Source of the DNA: Verrucomicrobiota bacterium | Lineage (GTDB): Bacteria; Verrucomicrobiota; Verrucomicrobiia; Limisphaerales; J093 | Assembly: GCA_029556615.1 (NCBI GenBank) | Contig: JAKQDD010000138.1 | Location: 17,396-81,395, forward strand | Direction of reading: 5' to 3' | DNA: 64,000 nucleotides | Shown: positions 27,942 through 36,593 of the stretch, piece by piece | How the letters are laid out: each line of letters starts with the position of its first letter | How positions within the stretch are numbered: the first letter of the stretch is position 1 | Notes under the pieces: model-generated | Told to the model about the DNA's origin: nothing | The model's database searches: none | What the model saw: the letters and a program-made list of their open reading frames with translations, nothing else | Translations under genes and position numbers: made by a program

Positions 27942-27969
27942 GGGGGCAGGCTCGTGAGGGCCTGCCCCC
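27942..27969 (+). terminator. Strong hairpin downstream of the small secreted protein gene
   Basis: A perfect 10-bp stem (GGGGGCAGGC / GCCTGCCCCC) with an 8-base loop lies 48 bp after the stop codon. No T run follows, so it could be a T-poor terminator or an mRNA 3' end stabiliser that separates this gene from the SRP RNA. Confidence 0.45.
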
Positions 27970-28100
27970 AAACCCGTGGGCAAGCGCCGGTCGGGTCTCA
28001 ACCTCCCGGGCTTGAGCCGCCGCCTGGTCCCTCGAGCCTGGCGCAGGACTTTCTGCTTGCTGCGGCGGGGAGTGCGGGGCTAAATCGATTTGCGATTTTT

Positions 28101-28192
28101 GCCAGGGCCCATGGAATGCGGACTTACGAACCCCGCCAGGGCCGGAAGGCAGCAACGGTAGTTTGCTCTGCGTCTGCCGTGGTCACCCTGGC
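28101..28192 (+). ncRNA. ffs: Small bacterial signal recognition particle RNA (4.5S-type)
   Basis: The conserved SRP RNA core is present: CCAGGGCCGGAAGGCAGCAACGG, containing the GGAA-type apical loop and the asymmetric internal loop bound by Ffh. The ends pair (GCCAGGG at 28101 with CCCTGGC ending at 28192), giving a 92-nt hairpin of the usual size. The position directly upstream of dnaX is the same as in many bacteria. It guides membrane and secreted proteins to the Sec translocon with Ffh/FtsY. Exact ends are inferred from pairing. Confidence 0.9.
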
Positions 28193-28218
28193 ATTTCCTT
28201 TTCCAGCGGGGCATTCGG

Positions 28219-29961
28219 ATGAGCTATCAGGTCATAGCGCGGAAGTATCGGCCTCAGCGGTTCGAGGACGTGGTGGGGCAGGACCACGTCACGCGGACCC
28301 TATCGAATGCGATTCAGCAGGGGCGGATAGCGCACGCGTATTTGTTTTGCGGGCCGAGGGGCACAGGCAAGACAACCGTGGCGAGGATCTTCGCGATGTG
28401 CCTGAACTGCACGGGGGGGCCGCGGGTGGATCCTCCGGCTGAGGATCCCAAGTGCGTTGAGATCGCCGAGAGCCGGGCGATTGATGTGATCGAAATTGAC
28501 GGAGCGAGCAACAACGGTGTCGAGCAAGTCCGGGACTTGCGGCAGACCGTGCGCTACGCGCCGGCTTCCTCGCGGTACAAGATCTACATCATCGACGAAG
28601 TCCACATGCTGACGACAGCGGCATTCAACGCGCTGTTGAAGACGCTCGAGGAACCGCCGGAGCATGTGAAGTTCCTGTTTGCGACGACCGACCCCGAGAA
28701 GGTGCTCCCGACGATCCTCTCCCGGTGTCAGCGATTTGACTTCCGGCGGATCCCCGCCCCGCTGATCGTGAAGCATCTGGGCATGATTGCGGAGCGCGAG
28801 CAGATCACGGTGGATGGTGCGGCGTTGCAGGCGATCGCGCGGGGCGCGGACGGCGGCATGCGCGATGCGGAGTCGGCACTCGACCAACTGATCAGTTTCT
28901 GCGGGACGAAAATTGTCGAGGAGGATGTGTTGTCGATGTTCGGCCTGGCGGCGGGGACGCGGGTGGCGGCGCTGGCCAACGCGATTCTGTCCGGCGAAGC
29001 CCTGGTGGCGCTGCGGGAACTCGATGGGCTGGCTCAGGCCGGTAAGGACCTGGGGCGGCTGACGACGGACTTGCTGCATCACTTTCGGAATCTGCTGGTC
29101 TTCCGCGTATCGGGGGGCGACCGACAGTTGCTCGAGGTTACCGAGGCCGAGGCGGGCGCGCTCGAGGCCGAGGCCTCGCGAGTCGAGGTCGAGTCGCTCA
29201 CCCGGATCCTGGAGGTCCTGACCGAGGCCGAGGGTCGATTGGGGCATGCGATTTCGAAGAAGATCCTGCTCGAGGTGACGGTGCTGCGGGCCATCGAGGC
29301 GCGGGCGGCGGTGAACCTTCAGACCCTGATCGAGACCCTCGGGCAACTGCGGGATGCGGACGACGCCGGGTCCGCTGGACAGCCTGCCGTTGCGTCAGCG
29401 ACCGGAGTGTCTCCCGCACCGGGACCCACGGTTGCCCCGCGTGGTTTGGCTCGGTCGGACGCTGCTCCGGAGGACACGCCAGTGGCCGGCATGTCGGAAG
29501 GGGCGGCGGCGGGTGCGGTTGCGGCGAAGGAGACCGCGCCCGATCCCCTGGCATCGCTTTGGGCGCGGTTGCTCGAGGCGGTGGGCCGGGCGAGGCCCTT
29601 GATCCAGCAGGCGCTCCGGCCCGGCTTTCCGGTCTCGCTCGATGGCAATCGCCTGGTCATTGGTTTCGACCCGGGCGCAGCGGAATCGATGGGGACGTTG
29701 GACAACTCGCGGACGCAGGCCTTTTTGCGGACGAAGCTCGAGGAGTTGGGTGTCACGGGGGCGCAGGTGGGCTTTGTCGTGACGGAGCGGCCTGGGAGAG
29801 CCATGGCGATTCCGGCGGAGCCGGTGGCGGCGAAGGGCGATGCTCCGGCGCCGGCGAGACCGGGGTCGCCCGAGGCGTCGTTGTCGGACTTCAAGAACGA
29901 TCCGGCGATTCGCGAAGCGGTTGAGGTTTTTCGGGCGCAGCAGGCGGAGGTCCGGGGCTGA
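28219..29961 (+). CDS. dnaX: DNA polymerase III subunit gamma/tau
   Basis: This clamp-loader ATPase is 580 residues long. Walker A (GPRGTGKTTVARIFA), the Walker B/DExx region (IYIIDEVHMLTTAAFNALLKTLEEPPEHVKF) and sensor motifs (ILSRCQRFDF) are intact. The zinc-finger segment reads CLNC...DPKC, and the usual CxxC before the final Cys is not seen. After about residue 380 comes a Pro/Ala-rich linker and a tau-like C-terminal domain (LWARLLEAVGRARPLIQQALRPG). No obvious A-rich slippery heptamer for gamma production was noticed. It is the first protein gene of the classic dnaX-ybaB-recR operon. Confidence 0.95.
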   Translation: MSYQVIARKYRPQRFEDVVGQDHVTRTLSNAIQQGRIAHAYLFCGPRGTGKTTVARIFAMCLNCTGGPRVDPPAEDPKCVEIAESRAIDVIEIDGASNNGVEQVRDLRQTVRYAPASSRYKIYIIDEVHMLTTAAFNALLKTLEEPPEHVKFLFATTDPEKVLPTILSRCQRFDFRRIPAPLIVKHLGMIAEREQITVDGAALQAIARGADGGMRDAESALDQLISFCGTKIVEEDVLSMFGLAAGTRVAALANAILSGEALVALRELDGLAQAGKDLGRLTTDLLHHFRNLLVFRVSGGDRQLLEVTEAEAGALEAEASRVEVESLTRILEVLTEAEGRLGHAISKKILLEVTVLRAIEARAAVNLQTLIETLGQLRDADDAGSAGQPAVASATGVSPAPGPTVAPRGLARSDAAPEDTPVAGMSEGAAAGAVAAKETAPDPLASLWARLLEAVGRARPLIQQALRPGFPVSLDGNRLVIGFDPGAAESMGTLDNSRTQAFLRTKLEELGVTGAQVGFVVTERPGRAMAIPAEPVAAKGDAPAPARPGSPEASLSDFKNDPAIREAVEVFRAQQAEVRG

Positions 29962-29994
29962 GCACCGCCGCGGCGGGTTTGAGAGAAAGGTGAC

Positions 29995-30306
29995 ATGTCG
30001 AGCATTGGCAAATTGATGAAGCAGGCGTCGCGAATCCAGCGACAGATGGAGGAGACGCAGCAGCAGTTGGCATTGCGGACGGTGGAAGCCAGCAGCGGGG
30101 GCGGGGCAGTCAAGGTGGTGGCCCGCTGCGACGGTTCGGTGGCGTCCCTTCGGATCGATCCCCAGGCGGTGAACCCGGCGGAGACGGCTCTGTTGGAGGA
30201 CCTGGTGTTGTCGGCCGTCAATACGGCCCTGACGCAGGCCCGGGAGACGGCTTCGGCGGAGATGGCCAAGCTCACGGGAGGAATGAACTTCCCGGGGTTG
30301 GGCTGA
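29995..30306 (+). CDS. ybaB: YbaB/EbfC-family nucleoid-associated protein
   Basis: This 103-residue DNA-binding protein forms a tweezer-like dimer. The N-terminal helix is SIGKLMKQASRIQRQMEETQQQL. The conserved sheet follows (VEASSGGGAVKVVARCDGSVASLRIDP), then helix LLEDLVLSAVNTALTQARE, and a Met/Gly-rich tail GGMNFPGLG. A good ribosome site (AAAGGTG) precedes the ATG. It lies 33 bp after dnaX and 28 bp before recR, the standard order. Confidence 0.95.
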   Translation: MSSIGKLMKQASRIQRQMEETQQQLALRTVEASSGGGAVKVVARCDGSVASLRIDPQAVNPAETALLEDLVLSAVNTALTQARETASAEMAKLTGGMNFPGLG

Positions 30307-30334
30307 CGGGGCTGCGGTCAACGGCGGGCGAGTC

Positions 30335-30940
30335 ATGGCGTTGTTGCCGGGACCTTTGGCGGAGTTAATGGCCGCGCTGGGGACGCTGCCTGGCGTAGGG
30401 CCGCGAACGGCTGAGCGGCTTGCGTTGCACTTGGTCCAGGCGGACCTGCAGCGCGTGCGGGACCTGGCGCAGGCGCTGGTGACCGCCCGGGAGCGGGTGC
30501 GCGGGTGCGAGCGCTGTGGCGCCTTGACGGAGTGCCAACCCTGTCTGTTCTGTGCCGACGCGGGGCGAGACGGCGGCGTGTTATGCGTGGTCGAGCGTCC
30601 GGTGGACGTGCTGTTGGTCGAGAAGGCAGGGGGGTTTCGGGGCCGTTATCACGTTCTGGGGGGGCGGTTATCACCGATGGACGGCATTGGGCCCGAGGAC
30701 CTCAACATCGCGGCGCTCGAGGGGCGGGTGGGATCGGAATCGGTGCGGGAGGTGATTCTGGCGCTGCCCACCGACGTGGAGGGGGATGCAACGAGCCATT
30801 ACCTCGCGGCTCGCTTGGCGGGGCGGGGAGCGGTCGTGACGCGGCTGGCGCACGGCTTGCCCGCAGGGACCAGTCTCGATTTTGCCGACGAACTCACACT
30901 CAGCCGGGCCATCGAGGGACGCCATCCCTTTCGGGAATGA
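30335..30940 (+). CDS. recR: Recombination mediator RecR
   Basis: This 201-residue protein matches the usual RecR length. The N-terminal helix-hairpin-helix (LGTLPGVGPRTAERLALHLV) is followed by a four-Cys zinc finger (CERC...CLFC). The Toprim domain (VLLVEKAGGFRGRYHVLGGRLSPMDGIGPEDLN) and C-terminal Walker-B-like segment follow. It acts with RecF/RecO to load RecA on gapped DNA. It is the third gene of the dnaX operon. Confidence 0.96.
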   Translation: MALLPGPLAELMAALGTLPGVGPRTAERLALHLVQADLQRVRDLAQALVTARERVRGCERCGALTECQPCLFCADAGRDGGVLCVVERPVDVLLVEKAGGFRGRYHVLGGRLSPMDGIGPEDLNIAALEGRVGSESVREVILALPTDVEGDATSHYLAARLAGRGAVVTRLAHGLPAGTSLDFADELTLSRAIEGRHPFRE

Positions 30941-30997
30941 GGCGGCCGTGGGTTTTGCCGGGGCACACGGTGTGGGGAGAAACAGTTCATTTCACCG

Positions 30998-31639
30998 ATG
31001 AATGATGCTTGCGAGGACGTGCGTTCCGGCCCGGAGCCGCGTGTGGTTGTGTTTGATCTGGGCAAGGTATTGCTGGACTTCGACTACGGGATTGCGGTCC
31101 GGCGGCTGCTGCCGCGGATGCGGTTGTCACTCGATCAATTGCAGGGTTACCTCACGGAGGGGTCGGTGCTGGGCGAGTACGAGAGCGGGCAATTGACCAC
31201 GGCGGAGTTTTTCGAGCGCGCCCGGGTGTTGACGGGCTATGACGGGTCGATGGATTCGTTCGACGAGGCGTTTGCCGACATCTTCAGCGAGATTCCGCCG
31301 ATGGTGGCGCTGCAGGCCGGGTTGAGGAAGGGCGGATGGCGCACCTACATTCTCTCAAACACGAATGAGCTGGCGATCCGGCACATCCGGCGGCGGTTTC
31401 CGTTCTTCGCCGGCTTTGACGGCTACGTGTTGTCGTACGAGCATCAGGCGCTCAAGCCGGGGCCGCGACTGTACGAGGTGACGGAGGGTATGACGGGGTG
31501 CCGGGGAAGCGAGTTGTTCTATTTGGACGACAGGCCGGAGAACGTCGCGGCGGCGCGTGCGCGGGGCTGGCAGGCGGTGGTCCACGAGAGCTATGAAGCT
31601 TCGCGGGCTGCAGCGCGGGCTGCGGGGCTGCCGGTGTGA
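30998..31639 (+). CDS. HAD-superfamily phosphatase (YihX/HAD-IA-like)
   Basis: This 213-residue haloacid-dehalogenase-type hydrolase has motif I FDLGKVLLDFD, where Gly replaces the second Asp, as in YihX-type sugar phosphatases. Motif II is YILSNTNE. A conserved Lys is found in EHQALKPGPRLYEV and motif IV is FYLDDRPENVAAARARGW. A helical cap lies between motifs I and II. YihX relatives hydrolyse alpha-glucose-1-phosphate; substrate here is unproven. It starts 57 bp after recR, so may be read through from that operon. It is followed by an R1 repeat that separates it from the convergent smc. Confidence 0.88.
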   Translation: MNDACEDVRSGPEPRVVVFDLGKVLLDFDYGIAVRRLLPRMRLSLDQLQGYLTEGSVLGEYESGQLTTAEFFERARVLTGYDGSMDSFDEAFADIFSEIPPMVALQAGLRKGGWRTYILSNTNELAIRHIRRRFPFFAGFDGYVLSYEHQALKPGPRLYEVTEGMTGCRGSELFYLDDRPENVAAARARGWQAVVHESYEASRAAARAAGLPV

Positions 31640-31655
31640 ATTGCAGGACAGCGCG

Positions 31656-31836
31656 CTAGCGAGGCGCGCCTCAGACCCAGCCAAGTCTGCGATCCCATGG
31701 AGCTTTCCTCCCTTTTCGGACCCTCTCTTCCGCGCCTCCCCAATGTAGAGTCCTCGACGGAAGTTGGGTAGGCCTGGAAGCTGACCGGACCAAACTTGAC
31801 CTGTTGACCCCATATCCCAGGAGTCGAGGACTCTAG
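31656..31836 (-). repeat. Composite palindromic repeat R1, copy 4 (full length)
   Basis: This 181-bp CTAG-to-CTAG copy, inverted relative to copies 1 and 3, fills the gap between the convergent HAD and smc genes. The module A edge (CGAGGACTCTAG on plus) supplies the TAG stop codon of smc at 31833-31835. Module B (GCTAGCGAGGCGCGCCTCAGACC) is at the left end. Confidence 0.92.
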
Positions 31837-34800
31837 GGTGCGGGGGCCAGCTCGAGTCGTTCCTCCGGTTTCTCCTCCAAGGTCTTGGAGTCGGGTGCGG
31901 GCGTGGTGTTCTCGGAGGATGCGGCCGGGGCGGCTTCGTCGGCATTGCGGAACTTGACGCTGACGATCTTGCTGACGCCGCGTTCCTGCATGGTGATGCC
32001 GTAGAGGACATCGGCCATGGCGATGGTGCTCTTGCTGTGGGTGATGATGACGAACTGGGAGTGCGCGAGGAATCGCTGGAGCATGGTGACGAAGCAGCTG
32101 ATGTTCGACTCATCCAGGGGCGCATCCAGCTCATCGAGGACGCAGAAGGGGCTTGGCCGGACCTGGTAGATGGCGAACAGGAGGGCGACGGCCGTCATGG
32201 TCTGTTCCCCGCCGGAGAGGAGCGAGATGCTCTGCAGCTGTTTGCCAGGGGGGCGGGCGACGATTTCGATGCCGCTCTCGAGGACGTCTCCTTCGTCGAT
32301 GAGCTGCAGGTCGGCCTTGCCGCCCCGGAAGATCTCGACGAAGAGCGCACGGAAGTTCTCGCGGATGAGCCGGAAGGTCTCCGTGAACATCTCGCGGGTC
32401 TGGGTGTTGACCTTGTTGATGACCTCGATGAGGTGGGCGCGGGCCTTGACGAGGTCGTCGTGCTGTGTGGTGAGGAAGGCATGCCGCTGTTCGGTCTCCT
32501 CGTATTCCTCGATGGCCACGAGGTTGACCGGTCCCATCTCGTCGATCTTCTGCTGGAGGGCGGCGACCTGGCCGGCCACGGCCGTCCAGTCGGTGGCCAC
32601 GCCGGCGGTGGCCATTTCCTCCGGGGTCAGCCGGCTGATCTTGGGCGGGCCCTCGGCAGCCAGAGTGATGGTGATGCACTCGCTCCGGACGTCCTCGAGC
32701 CGGATCTGGTACTTCTGTTGGATGCGGTCGAGGAGGTTCTGCCGCATCATCTGATGCTGGGCGAGTTCGACATCGAGGGCGGCGCGTTGTTCCTGGAGCG
32801 CGGTGAGCTGGCGCCGGCGTGCGCGCAGAGCTTCGTCGCGGGTGGCGATTTCGGCGGCTTCGGTCTGGCGCCGATCGGAGAGTGCTGCGACCTGGGTGTC
32901 GAGCTGGTCGCGCTCGATGCGGAGCTGCTGATTGCGGAGGCGGGACTCGACCATTTCGGCTCGGGCCTGCTCCTGTCGCTGCTGCAAGGTGCTGCAATCG
33001 TGAGCGCGCTGGTCAGCCCGCTGGCGGAGCTCGCGGATGCGGTCCTCGAGGGGTTGCCGACGTTGGAGGAGGGCGGCGTTTCGCTGCTCCTCGGAGGCCG
33101 CAGCTACCTTGGACTCCGTGACGGCGCCGTTGAGCTGGTCGCGTTGTTGGCGGGCGGACTCGAGGGCGGCGGTTTGGTCGGCGAGGCGTCGCTGGAGGGT
33201 TTGCTCCTCGGTTTCCTGCCGGCTGAGTTCGGCGGCGAGGGCCGTACGGCGTTCGAGCCCTTCCTGTTCCTGGGCGGCGAGGCACTGGACTTCGTAGACG
33301 ACGGTGTCGATCTTCTGATGGAGGGATTTGAGGGCGCTTTGGAGCGCGTTGAACTCCCCCTGGCGGGTTGCGACGGCCACCTCCTGGGATCGCAGGTCGC
33401 TTTGCTCCTGCTGCAGGCGGGCCTGGAGGGCGGTCTGCTCGCTTTGCAGGGCGCCCTTATGGACGCTCTGGGCTTGGACCTGCTCCTGGAGGCCGGTCAG
33501 CGTGGACTGGAGTTCTGCGATCTCGTTCTTGCGCGCGAGGATGGACGATGGGGCGGGTCCGTTGCCATTCGTGCTGCCGCCGGTGAAGACGCCGTGTCGG
33601 CTCAGGATCTCGCCCTTGGGGGTGACGAAGTCCAGGGCGCCGGCAGAAAGGCGCCAGCCTTCGGTGGCGGCGGCGAGGTTGGGCGCGAGTCGTGTCGGCC
33701 CGAGGAGGCCGCCGATCAAGGCGGCCACCGACTCCTCGGCATGGAGGACGGTGAGCGCCGGCAGGCAGCCCAAGCCTCGAAGGCGTTCTTCGATCTCGGG
33801 GCTCACGGGAGGCTCGGCGGGTGCTGCGGCCTCCCGGCGGAGGGCGAGGGAGGCGATGCTGGCCCGTCCCGTATGGCGGGCGGCGAGATCCTCGAGGATG
33901 GCGCGTGCGGAGTCGGGCGCTTCCGTCAGGACCAACTGGAGGTGCAGTCCGAGGATGGCCTCGATGGCGGGGACATGCTCTGCCGGGACGCGGATGCGAT
34001 CGGCGAGGGTGCCGAGGACGTGCTGAGTATTCCTGAGAGCGGCGACGGCACCGGCGCCGTAGCCTTCGTGGCTGGCTTCGAGTTGCTCGAGGACGGTCAA
34101 GCGCGATCGCAGTGCGGCCTGGCGACGCTGGAGCGCGTCCAGTTCCTGGCCGACGGCATCGAGGTCCTGATGCAGGGCGCGAAGGCGTTGCTGGCACTCC
34201 TCGACCCCGAGGCGGCGGTTGGCGAGGCTTTGTTGCTCGAGCTCGGACTCCCGGGCGAACTCCGTCAGCCGCGTCTCGAGCCGGGCGCGTTCCTCCTCGA
34301 GCTGGACTTTTTCGGTCGAGAGCTTCTCGAGCCGGACGGCGTTGCCTTGTTTTTGGAGGTCGAGGGCATTGATTTCGTTTCGGGTGCGGGAGAGCTGCTG
34401 GGCGGAGCCAAGCAACTGGGATTGGCAGCGGCGAGCGGTTTCCTGGGCGGCGGCGAGTTCGGACTCGAGTTGGGCGAGGGACCGGCGCCGTTGATCGAGA
34501 TCGCGCTTGAGGGTGGCGAGGTGGGCGGCCGATGCCTCGAGCTGTTCGCTCAACGCCGCGAGCTCCTGTTCAGCGAGGGTCCGCTGCTGGTCGGCCTCGC
34601 CCTTCTCGCGGTGGGCGCGCTGTTCTTCCTCGGCGAGTTCGGCGAGCCGCTGTTCGTTGTGCTGGATCCGGTGCTCGTGGCGTTCCGATTCGTTTTGGAG
34701 TTGAAGATCGCGCTGTCGGGCGGCGCTGATCTCGAGATCGAGATCGGTCAACCGTTGCCGCAGTTGGGCGACGGCGTCCTCGCCGTGGACGACTTCGGCG

Positions 34801-35594
34801 GTGGATGCCTCCATCTCGGCGCGCAGGTGTTCGACGCGGGACTGGCGCGCGGCGATTTCCTGTTCGAGGAGGTCGAACTGATGGCGGCAGAGTTGTGTTT
34901 CGAGGTATTGGAGTTCGGTTTGGCACTGCTTGAAGCGCCGCGCCTTGCCCGCCTGGCGTTGGAGGGAGATGATCTGGCGTTTGACTTCGCGGATGAGGTC
35001 CTCGATGCGGAGGAGGTTTTGTTCGGTGATTTCGAGTTTGCGGAGGGCCTCCTTTTTTTGGGCTTTGAACCGGGTGATACCGGCGGCCTCCTCGAACACC
35101 ATGCGTCGATCCTCGGGCCGGCTGGAGAGGATCTGGGTGATGTTGCCCTGGGCCATGATGCTGTAGCTCGTCCGACCCACCCCCGTCCCGGCGAACAACT
35201 GCTGGATGTCCTTGAGCCGGCAAGGGGTTTTGTTGATGAAGTACTCGCTGCCGCCATCGCGGAACACGCGGCGGGTGATCGTGACCTCCTCGAAGGCGAG
35301 ATCGACCCCTGCCGCCCGCAAGTGGTCTTCAGCCACCCCGTCCAGGGTGAGGGAGACCTCGGCGAAGGACATCGAATGTCTGCCGTCGGATCCGGTGAAG
35401 ATGACATCGGCCATTTCGCCTCCGCGCAGAGCCTTGGCCGACTGCTCCCCAAGGACCCAGCGGATGGCGTCGGCGATGTTGGATTTCCCGCAACCGTTTG
35501 GCCCCACGATGGCGGTGATTCCCGGCTGGAAAGTCAGGGTTGTCTTATCCGCGAAGGACTTGAAACCCAAGGCCGTAAGACTCTTGAGGTGCAT
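31833..35594 (-). CDS. smc: Chromosome segregation/condensation ATPase SMC
   Basis: This 1253-residue SMC protein folds back on a long antiparallel coiled coil. The N-terminal half-ATPase has Walker A GPNGCGKSN near residue 32. Coiled-coil heptads fill about 170-510 and 690-1030, with a hinge around 520-670 (GYGAGAVAALRN...SILARKNEIAEL). The C-terminal half has the ABC signature LLSGGEQTMTAVALLFA and Walker B FCVLDELDAPLDESN. It organises and segregates chromosomes with ScpA/ScpB, which are not in the window. The C-terminus carries a 70-residue Ala/Pro/Glu-rich extension, and the stop codon is formed by repeat R1. Confidence 0.96.
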   Translation of the reverse strand: MHLKSLTALGFKSFADKTTLTFQPGITAIVGPNGCGKSNIADAIRWVLGEQSAKALRGGEMADVIFTGSDGRHSMSFAEVSLTLDGVAEDHLRAAGVDLAFEEVTITRRVFRDGGSEYFINKTPCRLKDIQQLFAGTGVGRTSYSIMAQGNITQILSSRPEDRRMVFEEAAGITRFKAQKKEALRKLEITEQNLLRIEDLIREVKRQIISLQRQAGKARRFKQCQTELQYLETQLCRHQFDLLEQEIAARQSRVEHLRAEMEASTAEVVHGEDAVAQLRQRLTDLDLEISAARQRDLQLQNESERHEHRIQHNEQRLAELAEEEQRAHREKGEADQQRTLAEQELAALSEQLEASAAHLATLKRDLDQRRRSLAQLESELAAAQETARRCQSQLLGSAQQLSRTRNEINALDLQKQGNAVRLEKLSTEKVQLEEERARLETRLTEFARESELEQQSLANRRLGVEECQQRLRALHQDLDAVGQELDALQRRQAALRSRLTVLEQLEASHEGYGAGAVAALRNTQHVLGTLADRIRVPAEHVPAIEAILGLHLQLVLTEAPDSARAILEDLAARHTGRASIASLALRREAAAPAEPPVSPEIEERLRGLGCLPALTVLHAEESVAALIGGLLGPTRLAPNLAAATEGWRLSAGALDFVTPKGEILSRHGVFTGGSTNGNGPAPSSILARKNEIAELQSTLTGLQEQVQAQSVHKGALQSEQTALQARLQQEQSDLRSQEVAVATRQGEFNALQSALKSLHQKIDTVVYEVQCLAAQEQEGLERRTALAAELSRQETEEQTLQRRLADQTAALESARQQRDQLNGAVTESKVAAASEEQRNAALLQRRQPLEDRIRELRQRADQRAHDCSTLQQRQEQARAEMVESRLRNQQLRIERDQLDTQVAALSDRRQTEAAEIATRDEALRARRRQLTALQEQRAALDVELAQHQMMRQNLLDRIQQKYQIRLEDVRSECITITLAAEGPPKISRLTPEEMATAGVATDWTAVAGQVAALQQKIDEMGPVNLVAIEEYEETEQRHAFLTTQHDDLVKARAHLIEVINKVNTQTREMFTETFRLIRENFRALFVEIFRGGKADLQLIDEGDVLESGIEIVARPPGKQLQSISLLSGGEQTMTAVALLFAIYQVRPSPFCVLDELDAPLDESNISCFVTMLQRFLAHSQFVIITHSKSTIAMADVLYGITMQERGVSKIVSVKFRNADEAAPAASSENTTPAPDSKTLEEKPEERLELAPAP

Positions 35595-35771
35595 TACAGA
35601 GCCCTACTATCGCCGAAACCGGCCCACTGTAAAGTCAAAACCACAAGATACTGTGGTACAACGGCTGAGAGAGCACTACTAATGGCGAACCTCGGTGATC
35701 TCGGATCGAATTCTCGAGGACATCAGCATGGCCCCGGAATGCACCATCGCTGTATGGCAACCGGTCGAGGA

Positions 35772-36593
35772 TCAGTGGAGTGTGTCAGATTGTCTCTGGT
35801 AGAACAACCGGATTTGTCGGAGATGCTCCATGTGGTGTTGGCCGGTATCTCCGTCGAAGCCGAGGATGAGGCATTGGCCTTTCTGGAATCGGCTGAGCAG
35901 TCTGAGGTTGCCGGGCCAGGATTCCGTCATGGCCTCACGGGTGCCGCCGAGTTGGGCGATGAGGTAATCGGCGGTTTCGCGGGTGCTGGCGTAGGTGGGG
36001 GTATGAAGCTGGGTATGGGAGACAAGGAAGCGCTTGCGTCCGTCGGCTGCTGCGCGGGCGAACTGGAGAAAGCCGCGCATATGATCGGGGTTGACTTTGC
36101 GCTCGACGGGGTTGCCGGCGAAGCCGGCGTAGATCGAGTCAGCCATGATGACGGCGTCGATCCGGGCGAAGATGTCGGGGTTCTCGAGCAACTGGCGGAC
36201 GCCGCCGAAGCCAGCGCTGAACGAGGAGACCAGGACATGGCGCACGCGGGGGGGAGGCGCGGTGGGGTCTTGGAGAGTGGTCGCGGTTTCCCGGAGGATG
36301 CGCCAGAAGACGTTGGAATCCTTGAAGCGTTCCTCATAGGCGGCGCTGAGTCCCTGGAGGGTTACATTGGCGAGGACGCCGGGGCAGCGGGCGGTGAGGA
36401 AGTTGGTTTCGACGACGGCAGGGGCGCCGTGGAGGTGGAGCGTCAGGTCGAATGATCCGGAAGCGTCGGGTTGGGCGCCTTGGGGAAGGAAGAGGCGTGC
36501 GTCAGTGAGCGGGATCTGGCGGCCGGGCGGGGAGTCGGCGGCGTGTATCGCGCAAAGGCAGCATGCCACGAGAGCGAGCAGGGGCGGCTTCAC
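35772..36593 (-). CDS. Secreted protein with alpha/beta-hydrolase features, unknown
   Basis: This is a 273-residue protein with a signal peptide (MKPPLLALVACCLCAIHAADS). A hydrolase-like nucleophile elbow reads VLVSSFSAGFGG. An acid candidate lies in VIMADSIYAGF and a late His in GQHHMEHL, so it may be an esterase-like alpha/beta hydrolase. The HLHGAP segment resembles the oxyanion-hole strand of such enzymes. A GTG start at 36593 overlaps the stop of the OmpA-like gene (GTGA), so the two are translationally coupled. Substrate is unknown. Confidence 0.65.
   Translation of the reverse strand: MKPPLLALVACCLCAIHAADSPPGRQIPLTDARLFLPQGAQPDASGSFDLTLHLHGAPAVVETNFLTARCPGVLANVTLQGLSAAYEERFKDSNVFWRILRETATTLQDPTAPPPRVRHVLVSSFSAGFGGVRQLLENPDIFARIDAVIMADSIYAGFAGNPVERKVNPDHMRGFLQFARAAADGRKRFLVSHTQLHTPTYASTRETADYLIAQLGGTREAMTESWPGNLRLLSRFQKGQCLILGFDGDTGQHHMEHLRQIRLFYQRQSDTLH

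Noticed and set aside
28219..29961. Programmed frameshift site in dnaX for gamma production
   Set aside because: No A AAA AAG-like slippery heptamer was seen in this GC-rich gene.
32037..36455. Very long plus-strand open frame (over 1400 codons) opposite smc and neighbours
   Set aside because: It is antisense to smc and the hydrolase-like gene, crosses several genes, has biased Gly/Glu/Leu/Ala composition, and matches no family. It is a codon-bias shadow of a high-GC gene.
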